This document shows positions 56,622 through 64,000 of a stretch of DNA of 64,000 nt, piece by piece. The translations under genes and the position numbers were made by a program. The notes under the pieces are model-generated. The model made no database searches, had not been told where the DNA came from, and saw only the letters and a list, made by a program, of their open reading frames with translations. Each line of letters opens with the position of its first letter. The first letter of the stretch is position 1. The stretch is taken from contig CAJHZI010000255.1 in the NCBI GenBank assembly GCA_905160935.1, positions 1,091,501-1,155,500 of the forward strand, given 5' to 3'. Source of the DNA: Enchytraeus crypticus. Lineage: Eukaryota; Annelida; Clitellata; Enchytraeida; Enchytraeidae.

Positions 56622-58621
56622 ATTGTTCTCACTATCTTTGTTTAATGTCAGGCTGGTGAAGCAGAAAGGAACTACAAGAGTTTGGTTCAGTTCGGTTAGG
56701 ACGATGTCTGGGTTTGGGTTCGGTTCGGGTTCGGCCAGTGTCTGGGTTCGGTTCGGTTCGGCCAGAGTCTGGGTTCGGGTTCGGTTCCGTTCAGTCAAAA
56801 TTCTAGATTTTAGGGTTCGGTTCGATTCCCATCTCTAGTTATTACCGTTTGATATTAGATTAAATAGAGTTACTTTCCCATAGCTGCTTCAAATTTGAAA
56901 ATATTTACTCGATCTTTTAATCTGTATACGTAGACTGAACTTTATAGTGTACAACAATACAAGAGCAAGACAAATATATTAAAACATGTCATTGTACTAC
57001 ATCGTACATGTATACATGTAATTCTTGAAACTTGTCGATTCACAACTTCTTGAAAATAATTAAAGTATTATGCAATGGTCTCCGAAATATCCGAGACAAA
57101 TCGCTCAAGACCAAGACGGGATCCTTCGAGACCAAGTCCACGACCAAGACCGGCAAAATCTGGTCTCAAGCGGAGACCAAGACCAGGTCTCCATGACTAC
57201 AGGCCTGCTTTTATCATTCCAATATGGAATCAGAGTTACACATGGAAAACAACATAATACCATCACAATCATTTTTATACATATAGGGTAGCCTTTACCA
57301 TGTAATATCCGGCTCAAAAGGGAGAACAGGATAGACAAAACATTAACGGCACAAGTCGTAAGAGGCAACTAAGCAAAAACTGAGGAAGGCCATATGGAAA
57401 AACGCTTCAGAAACCATACTTTTCCAAGTCATAGGCCACATTTGGTCAATCAGTTAATCCTTTCACAAAATGATATACTTTATCCCTATAAAGCATATCA
57501 TTTGTGAAAGGATTAACTTGCTAATACATATATGAAGAGCTTTATATTGAGCGTTGAAGGAGAATCTGAGTATGAATATGTACCGTGAACTTTCCAACTG
57601 ACAGAATACTATTTCATTAGATCTAGAGAATTGTAAGAAACATCATAATTGAAGTGACTAAGTCCAAAGAATGACACCTGATGTCAGAGTCATTTAAAAA
57701 CTCACCTGCAGCAGTCAATTCTCCAATCAGTTTCTTGTCAAATGTTGCTCCAATGATCGACTGGCCAGCCAAAAATGATGTCAGAATTATCTTCAGTTTT
57801 TGACTAAAGATTTCGGTACTGGACGCTATCAACTGCTCAATTTCCTTCAAATATCCTTTACCACTACTGGCGATGTCATACTGGTTCCCTTTGTTCTTTA
57901 TCGCTGTTATGCGTCTTGCCATTTCTCCTAATTCCATATTTTGGGACTCAGTCTGATCTTTCAGGCAGTGGATCGCTTTGATTTTCTTCTCACTCAAAGT
58001 TCTTGATTCTCTCAGAAGTTCCTCCTCAAAGCTGTCCAACACCTTTCTTAGTTCATCACATCTTTCTTTGATCATCTTTTCATTGATTGTCGACTCCTTG
58101 ATGACCTCATCTTCTGCTTTCTTTAATTCTTCACTGGAGCTTCTTCCAAGAGCAATGACTTCGTTTAGTGTGGAAAGGCTTGTATCAATCTCACTTAGAT
58201 TTTTAGTAGAGGTCTTCTTAATATCCTCATAGGCATGCCCATTGTGCTCAGCTAGGGCACACACGACACATAAACAGACTTCACACTCGAGGCAGTAGAG
58301 TTGTATCGACTGCTGACTGTGCTTAGAGCAAGATTTCTCCTTTTGTTCTGCACCAGATGTTCTCTCCAGATCTATCATGTATTGAATAAAGAAGTTATTA
58401 GGTAGACCGCTCACACCTTGAGGTGGAACACGGGACTCTTGACGACAGACAGGACATGGAAGATCATCTGCAGTATCGTGGTTATCCACATACTGCTGCA
58501 GGCAATGCTGACAGAACGTATGCAGACATGGAAGACTTTTGGGTTGCTTAAAGGTTAAGAGACATATAGGACATTCTGTCATGGCTTTAATTTCTTCTTG
58601 TTTAGCCCCTGAATTTTCCAT
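53767..58621 (-). CDS. TRIM-type RING/B-box/coiled-coil/kelch protein, paralog 2 (B-box 1 lost)
   Basis: Exons 58621-57706 and 54665-53767 (stop at 53767), joined in phase 1 (GCAG|GTGAGT ... TTGTAG|ATG), give about 604 residues. The RING begins MTECPICLLTFKQ and ends CPVCRQ, followed after LERTSGAEQKEK directly by CSKHSQQSIQLYC (B-box 2). The 68 or so residues holding B-box 1 in paralog 1 are missing without a frame change. The coiled coil runs to about residue 303, followed by the kelch propeller, with better kelch signatures than paralog 1 (VYVFGGHD, NTWLER). The open frame of the second exon extends upstream through an intronic SINE but the acceptor sets the true start at 54665. The 3.0-kb intron carries a SINE, tandem repeats and a hAT-like element. 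Function as an E3 ligase is inferred from the RING. Confidence 0.88.
54700..54842 (+). repeat. tRNA-derived SINE, family A, with folded-back head
   Basis: Full-length plus copy (cagtggcgatgtctgtaaga, ggttcaaatcctgggctcg, aactgacgttaacatttg) in the paralog 2 intron. Its head is preceded by its reverse complement, acgacatcgccactggct, giving a near-perfect hairpin around 54715. Confidence 0.85.
54875..55045. repeat. TRIM-kelch intronic tandem repeat, inverted
   Basis: atattagtgttgctatgat units are the reverse complement of the repeats in the paralog 1 intron. The segment was inverted in paralog 2 or expanded from the other strand orientation. Confidence 0.85.
55050..55140. repeat. Purine-rich (GACCAAGA)n block
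   Basis: gagaccaagatcagactaag, accagaccaagatcaagacc and similar. A related block in the same orientation is at 57084-57190. They may be the ends of a larger element enclosing the hAT-like one. Confidence 0.5.
55347..56836. mobile_element. hAT-like non-autonomous transposon with 8-bp target duplication
   Basis: Ends cgagagatgggaat (left) and attcccatctct (right) are inverted. The flanks agttatta (55339-55346 and 56837-56844) are a perfect 8-bp direct duplication, as hAT transposases make. Subterminal (GGTTCGG)n-type repeats line both ends in inverse sense of the TIRs (ttcggttcggttcgggttc; ggttcgggttcggttcgg). The interior of about 1 kb is AT-rich with a (TA)n tract at 56555-56617 and no transposase ORF. 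Confidence 0.8.
57084..57190. repeat. Purine-rich (GACCAAGA)n block
   Basis: tcaagaccaagacgggatcc, gagaccaagtccacgacc and agaccaagaccaggtctcca. Counterpart of 55050-55140. Confidence 0.55.
57290..57540 (-). repeat. Dispersed repeat, family F/D relative
   Basis: atccggctcaaaagg, gataga caaaacattaacgg, agtcgtaagaggcaactaag, catatggaaaaacgcttcag. An inner inverted pair, gttaatcctttcacaaaatg atatac and gcatatcatttgtgaaagga ttaac (57452-57520), forms a stem. Confidence 0.45.
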
Positions 58622-58997
58622 TACAGCATATCTGCAAAATACAAGAATAACATTTTTGGAATGAAACGAATTGGAAAGAAGATACCCTTCAATTGATATT
58701 TTATTGCTTCAGAGTCATTTAATATTAATGTTGTTGCGGTTATTGACATTCTTGAACTGAAGTTGTTGTTTTTATTGGTGCTGCAGATGTCGCTGTTGTT
58801 AATGGTTTTGTTGTTGTCGTGTTTGTTGTTATGTTGTTGTCATTATTGTGGCTATGCTGCTATTGTTACTGTTTTTGCAGTGGCAGAGTTGTAGGTTTTG
58901 TTGTTTCGTCCGATATTAAAGTTTTGACATTCATATTCACTTTAACATTCAAAATTAAGATGTTTCGAGAAATTTCCAATTCAAAACCAATAACATA
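58622..58997. other. Upstream flank of TRIM-kelch paralog 2
   Basis: 58630-58710 aligns with the paralog 1 flank (aatacaagaataacattttt, attttattgc). A (GTT)n-rich patch follows at 58725-58910. No further gene. Confidence 0.55.
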
Positions 58998-59388
58998 ATG
59001 ATAATAACAACAATTAGAGTGCTATAGTCATCAATGACAACATCGAGCACTATCGAGTCAACATCAAGCCGGCGAGCAAAAATGGAAGGTCCAAAATTGG
59101 TGCAAATTTCTAAATCCAGAAAATCAGTCCAAAGTAAGGGAATTAAAGAAAAGGAGGTTTAGGCGCTTGTCGCAACTCATGGACACTGGATGGAAAAGAG
59201 AGAGGGAAAAGATAGGTCTTCAACTGCTTCTGGAACTGCTCATAGGAAAGCAAAGGCTGATGTGATTCAAATGAAGATTTCCGAAGATTAGATGGAAGAG
59301 AATTCCAGATCTGCGGTGCACCATGCTGGAAGGAACCATTAGATAGCTTAGAGCGCGAAGGTAAACTAGGTCTTGCAAGAGTAATCAT
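58998..59388 (-). mobile_element. LINE 3' end (jockey/CR1/L2-like), 5' truncated
   Basis: An ORF remnant at 59388-59143 reads SKLSNGSFQHGAPQIWNSLP then SNLRKSSFESHQP and FQKQLKTYLF, the typical C-terminus of such LINE polyproteins. The 3' UTR (58998-59142) contains agagtgctatagtcatcaat, gacaacatcgagcactatcg and gccggcgagcaaaaatgg on the plus strand. It is the best preserved of at least five fragments in the window. Confidence 0.8.
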
Positions 59389-59509
59389 TTAGAAGACCGA
59401 GTAACAGCAGGGTGCATCATTTTAATTGTGTGAGACATACAAGTTTGTCGAGGGATGGTGATAGACTTATAGGTTATTGAAGCTGTTTTGTAAATGATGC
59501 GCTCCTTAA

Positions 59510-60905
59510 GTTAACCCATTAATGCCTACGATCCCATATATGGGACGCTAGCAAAACCTATGCGAAAAATAACCAATTCAATTGCTTTTTTCAAAACGAT
59601 TTTACAGCAATGCTGTAGGGTATTGTTAAGGACACTTAATCAATAAATGACGAAATAATACGTCTCCTCGCTCCAGTTCTCAGGCATAAATTCTCCATCT
59701 TGTTCGCATTTTACAACAATGACATTCGCACATTAAAAAAGCTCAGATTCATTATTTGGAAACCTAATATTAAATTATTTTTTGCTAATAGTGATACTCC
59801 TAGATGCCCTTAGAATGTGTTAATTATCAAAATATCGTTGGTTTAAATTTTCCATAAAAATTTGTTACACTTTCGTGCGTCTCATATATGGGATTGTAGG
59901 CACGAATACACACGGTTCGACATATCATTGTAAAATGATAAAATTCTTTTCTATCTTCTAGATTTCGAAACTTTTTCGGTATATGCCACTATATCACTCA
60001 GAAATAGTATATTTTACTTTTTTTATAAAGTATTGTCAAGCGATAATTTTTCTGTTCAATAAGGTAGGCCTTTCTGCCGTGTATTGCTGTATTACAGCAT
60101 GGATACATAGGCCTACAGTATAAATGTGACAGCAGGACTTCCACCACTGATGATATACCAAATCTACTATGACAACCTGCTTACCCCTCTAAAGCTTATA
60201 GTTGAGCTCTCTACAACAGGCATTGGTATTGTAGTGGAATTCGTGCAACAGGAAACATCCGCGTAAACTACGTGTAAACTACGCATCCAAATGTCCCCTG
60301 ACCAACCTCGAGAACGTGAAAGAACTGAGCGGGGGTTTTGAAAGTCTTTAGGATGAGAAGTCAAACATTTTATTGTTCGTTGGACTGATAGTTCTGCTTT
60401 CACAAATTTTCACCTCGAATTGCCATGGCGGAGGCCTACTTGTTATTCGACTTGGAAAAAGCAAGCGTTGGTCTAGAGTAAAAGGGCGTGTATTTGAGAG
60501 CTGTTGTGGAGTCTAAATACAAATACTTGAAGTGCAACGTAGGCCTGTACAGAAAGTGTATTGCAAACTAATGCATATTATACACTAAAATTTGATATTA
60601 ATAACAAGTCTGAGTTATTTTGGGCTGGTAGAACTAGCTAAAGTTAGTGCCATAAATAGTGCCATATGATTTTTTGTGGTGTTGAGCAGATCTAGGCACT
60701 TAACCGGATTGTTGGAGCACATATTGCCAATAAATATTATTTAAATATGTACCAGAATTTAAATTTTTAGCTTCCTATATTGATTTGATGTCTCAGATAT
60801 AATGATGTGGTGTATAATTAACAATTAACACATCACAAGCGATGCTTGAAAATACGCGTGTATTCGTGCCTACGATCCTGTGATCTCGGGATCTGCCATT
60901 AAAGC
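59510..60905. mobile_element. Putative non-autonomous DNA transposon with TTAA-type end
   Basis: The left side begins ttaacccattaatgcctacg and contains the palindrome tcccatatatggga. Similar inverted blocks are at 59880-59915 (catatatgggattgtaggca cgaata) and at the right side (gtattcgtgcctacgatcct, gggatctgccattaaag, ending about 60904). This recalls piggyBac-like ends (TTAA target, CCC...). The right end lacks a clear TTAA and no transposase is present, so the class is uncertain. Confidence 0.35.
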
Positions 60906-61514
60906 ACATTCATAACGTTACCTGTCGACTCTAATCACAGCGCTATTGAGACATTCTGTACATATAGTATAATTACTAATTAGAGAACCATACAAGTAAT
61001 GCTCGAGAAAATGGAAAAGAAACCCATCTGTGACATAAAATAAGCAGCACTTAGCAAAATAAATAAAATTGTCAAGGTCAGTATAGACAACAAATGATAA
61101 AACAGAACAAATAAAATAGGCAAAAAATAAACAACTGATTTTTTACTTACAGTCAGCACCCTTGATTTCTATTATTTACTGCGATCTAAATTTAACGTGA
61201 ATGATAGCGTTAATTAATCAAATACTTTGCTAAATTGTTGTTAAATTGTTATTCTATTAGGAAAAGTGAAAGCGAAAGAGAATTTGAGGCTAAATTCTCA
61301 GCGGAAGTAGAAAAGTGGGGGCTGGTGTAACATCGCCATAAAATTTTCACATAATGTGTAGAATTATATTTGGAGAGTGAGTGCCAATTTTCAAGGCTCT
61401 AGGACTAAAACTTTTTTAGTTATTAAAGGAAAAATACTGCGCCAAAAATTACTTGCACAATGTCAACATTAGGCAGCCTGGGTCAGCTAATAACTTGTTA
61501 GCTGCGTGAACAGC
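60906..61514. other. AT-rich spacer
   Basis: No gene or known repeat recognised. Confidence 0.45.
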
Positions 61515-61570
61515 TTAGCTTAGCTTAGCTTAGCTTAGCTTAGCTTAGCTTAGCTTAGCTTTGCTTAGCT
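61515..61570. repeat. (AGCTT)n pentanucleotide microsatellite
   Basis: About ten perfect ttagc units. The flanks gctgcgtgaacag (left) and cagctgtgtgaaccagccc (right) look alike, so it may have expanded within a short duplication. Confidence 0.9.
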
Positions 61571-61869
61571 GTCTATCAGCCGCTATCTGCTCAGCTGTGT
61601 GAACCAGCCCGGAGCTAGAGCAAGTTGTCTAATAAGAAAGATACACATTGAAAGCGATAATTTTAGCTCCGTCAAGTTGGCTCTGCCACTTTTTCAAATA
61701 AATCTAAGGTATAAGCCGAAATATAGAGCTCAATTAGTGCTACTTTTTGCTGTAAGTCCCACAATTGGAGCTCATTCCATTTGGTAACATATTGCGTGCC
61801 AAAATATGCGGAGCCAACTTAATTGACGCTGGCTCCGCATATCCACCGTCGGATAACATATTGCGCATT

Positions 61870-62165
61870 ATGTTCCATGACAACATTAAGCACTTTGGAA
61901 CCGAATCCGATGGTAGCGTGGAGCCAGTGACAACGTCGGTAAGATATTCGACCGCGGATCATTATGTGCGGGGATCAAATCCTGGGCTCGTCCGTCACTG
62001 ACATCGCTTTTGAGTGAAAAAAATGACGGTAACATTAGCTTTTTTACATTTTTAAAGATGGTGCGAACCAAAATCCGGAAATATAGCCCAAAGAAGGGTA
62101 CGTGGAATGGATCGAGGTCGAAAATTAATGTGTTGGTCTCATTCATGTACGCACATTAATTGGGT
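61870..62165 (-). mobile_element. LINE 3'-UTR fragment split by a SINE-A insertion
   Basis: catgacaacattaagcactt, tggaaccgaatccgatgg (61876-61913) and ggtgcgaaccaaaatccgga, aatatagcccaaagaagggt (62060-62100) are adjacent parts of the same LINE 3' UTR. A SINE-A copy lies between them. Confidence 0.7.
61919..62056 (+). repeat. tRNA-derived SINE, family A, with recognisable target duplication
   Basis: gtggagccagtgacaacgtc, ggtaagatattcgaccgcgg, gggatcaaatcctgggctcg, cgtcactgacatcgcttttg and aatgacggtaacattagctt. Flanks gatggtagcg (left) and gatggtgcg (right) look like a target-site duplication of about 9 bp. Confidence 0.85.
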
Positions 62166-63060
62166 GGATGGGAGAAATCAACGAGAAAATGAGAAGGAAA
62201 TTGTAAACACAAGGGTTTTAATGAAAATGAAAAGGCTGATCAGGGGAATATGTTTGAAGAACTAAATGCGCTAAGTGCAACAGATTCATACAATAGCAAT
62301 TAGCAGAGTCCCATATTATTTTCTTGTGACTATTTCCAAATCAGTAATGTCAACTCACTTTTTCTTGCACATTTGTAAAAACAAACTTGACAACTAATTT
62401 ATACTTGGCCACACTGCATGGTTTTGTGTGTGCGGATGGTAGCATTGTTTACGGAATCCATTAAACAAAGATTATTTATGTAAATCAAATACTGAGATAT
62501 ATTTGATTCTCATTTCGCCTATTTAGCTTTAATTAAACTTTCTCTCTAATACCTGATTTGATTCTGTGTAATTTGACGAATATTTATGCGGATAATCGGT
62601 AGATAGTGCACATCGCTAGAGTCATTTATCATGTAGCGTCTGTTTAGATGTTATTTTTTCATTATCGAAACCGCCAACTTCTATTATTTAGGGTAGTGAA
62701 GTCGATCGAATATGAATGAGAAACTTATAGAGATATTCGAAAATAGTGATAACTTGCTAATTTAGTATAACCGATTTTCTAATTATTGAACGGAATATGC
62801 AAACTCTTGTAGCAATCGCCTTATGCCTGATGACGATTAATGCTTGTAACTAGTTTAACATCTATAATTCGTCTAATTTCTCAAGGTATGTCACTTAGCG
62901 TATTAATCGTTTGTGCAGTCCTGTTAACAGTTAGTCGTTGAGGACGACTATTAATGTTAGGTTTTACCCTAAACTTAGATATTTATTTAGCTGAGATAGA
63001 TTTTAGATATTTATCGACAAATTGTGCACTATTATTGTATTCTCTCATTTATTTGTAGAA
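62166..63060. other. AT-rich sequence upstream of the zinc-finger gene
   Basis: No coding sequence recognised. An acceptor-like tctctcatttatttgtag ends at about 63058, so a 5'-UTR exon of the zinc-finger gene may begin there. Confidence 0.45.
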
Positions 63061-63152
63061 TATTTGTCCACGGGATAACCTTACTGCGGAGTCCAAAGCA
63101 ATCAACAATGAATTAACTTTTCTGAGTTATAATCACAACAACAAGTGCCAAC

Positions 63153-64000
63153 ATGAACATAGGTATCGGAGGCGGTATAGCAATTGATATCAAGAACTGG
63201 AACAATGGTGGTCAAACCGTTCCAGGAACAGACAGAAAAGACGATCCTTCCAATCTTTGTCTTCTCTCGAATGTCCCATGCAGCCTCTCCGTCTCTTCTC
63301 AGTCGAATCCCGGTCAGCCTCTCTTCCAGGGCTTGCCCGATGGCGTCATGGCCCACGGTGGATGCTCCAATCTCCTCTGTGACTTAGATAATCCCGTGGG
63401 AAACGAGACGGGCATGTCAGTGTGCAACGCCGCCGCACCCGAGGAATTTAAATGCACGCTGTGTCACAAACAGTTCACGAAGGCGGCGAGCTTTAAGAAT
63501 CATATAAAGACGCACAATAAGGTTTTGCTGCCTCAGCACCAGATACCCCAACCCGGCAATCTTCTCTGTCAGCCTCAGATGAATGTGCTCCACCACAATC
63601 AAATGATGTCACAGCAGATGAGCGACACCTCGTGCAAGAACTGCTACAAGACTTTTAATTCCAGTCACGAGCTGCACGACCACCGCGCTCGTGAACATGG
63701 CGATGGTTCAAATGGAGACAACGGTAGCGCTGTGGGCAGCCTAATCGGCAACCCCGGCTGTGCCACGCCTCTGAACGGAGGAAACAATGGAGCTATGCTT
63801 ACCCAGCAACATTTCCAGTGTAACGTTTGTGGTAAGTCGATGAAAAGTGCTGCGAGGCTGTATGCACACTTTAGCGCGGCGCACACGGCAGAGGCCAATA
63901 ATTACGTGGGCACGCCGGGGACCCAGCCAGCGACAGGGGGAGATCCCGGGGGTCAGTATTCGTGCCACGTCTGTGGGATGGTCTTCTCTGCCCCAGATAG
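63153..64000 (+). CDS. C2H2 zinc-finger protein, N-terminal part (cut by window end)
   Basis: The frame runs from ATG 63153 (MNIGIGGGIAIDIKN) to the window end without a stop, 282 codons. An upstream ATG at about 63105 is followed at once by a stop. After a disordered Gly/Asn/Ser-rich start of about 95 residues come C2H2 fingers: FKCTLCHKQFTKAASFKNHI ending KTH (about 102-124), a finger with CKNCYKTF and H-x4-H (about 155-177), FQCNVCGKSMKSAARLYAHF ending AAH (about 210-233), and the start of a fourth, YSCHVCGMVF (about 267 onward). Spacers between fingers are long and Gln/Gly/Asn-rich, unlike tandem KRAB-type arrays. It is probably a nuclear DNA- or RNA-binding regulator. No family could be named. 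Confidence 0.85.
   Translation, partial: MNIGIGGGIAIDIKNWNNGGQTVPGTDRKDDPSNLCLLSNVPCSLSVSSQSNPGQPLFQGLPDGVMAHGGCSNLLCDLDNPVGNETGMSVCNAAAPEEFKCTLCHKQFTKAASFKNHIKTHNKVLLPQHQIPQPGNLLCQPQMNVLHHNQMMSQQMSDTSCKNCYKTFNSSHELHDHRAREHGDGSNGDNGSAVGSLIGNPGCATPLNGGNNGAMLTQQHFQCNVCGKSMKSAARLYAHFSAAHTAEANNYVGTPGTQPATGGDPGGQYSCHVCGMVFSAPD

Overview
The window is nuclear DNA of a metazoan. It has GT-AG introns, TRIM (RING/B-box) ubiquitin-ligase-like proteins with kelch repeats, F5/8 type C (discoidin) and fucolectin-like domains, a C2H2 zinc-finger gene, non-LTR retrotransposons, many tRNA-derived SINEs and dense micro/minisatellites. It is AT-rich and gene-poor. A non-vertebrate (marine-invertebrate-like) animal is the best guess, from the TRIM-kelch and discoidin/fucolectin architectures and the retrotransposon types. 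The phylum cannot be fixed from the sequence alone.

Layout. (1) 2.9-17.2 kb, minus strand: a multi-exon gene with nine phase-consistent exons, encoding two F5/8 type C domains, a short Cys-containing linker and a C-terminal fucolectin-like domain. Its 5' end was not found. Its introns are full of (TGAT)n-type tetranucleotide repeats, SINEs and minisatellites, and its 5.9-kb intron holds a nearly intact restriction-like-endonuclease (RLE) non-LTR retrotransposon (about 4.6-9.1 kb) on the same strand. (2) 17.2-46 kb: repeat-dominated sequence with SINE, LINE and RLE-element relics, more than a dozen minisatellites, one possible FGF-like terminal exon (24.1 kb, +) and two closely related truncated RLE-element copies (27.0-28.4 and 32.2-32.8 kb). 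(3) 46.4-58.6 kb, minus strand: a tandem pair of two-exon RING/B-box/coiled-coil/kelch genes, with a decayed third copy between them (51.6-51.7 kb, cut by a LINE tail). A hAT-like non-autonomous transposon lies in the intron of the second gene. (4) 59-63 kb: LINE tails, a palindrome-ended element and AT-rich sequence. (5) 63.15 kb to the window end, plus strand: the start of a C2H2 zinc-finger gene cut by the window edge.

How the parts relate. The discoidin/fucolectin protein is probably an extracellular glycan- or surface-binding protein, and the TRIM-kelch pair are probably cytoplasmic E3 ligase-like receptors that arose by local duplication. No operon-like linkage exists. The repeat landscape is layered. 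SINE families carry a shared 3' core and end in (ATT)n or (ATTG)n tails, and RLE retrotransposon copies sit inside or beside (ATT)n tracts. The most notable items are the RLE element with a roughly 430-residue C-terminal extension, the (TTA)n-associated RLE insertions, the RING-B-box-kelch gene pair with in-frame B-box loss in one copy, and the discoidin gene whose introns consist largely of tetranucleotide repeats reaching the splice sites.
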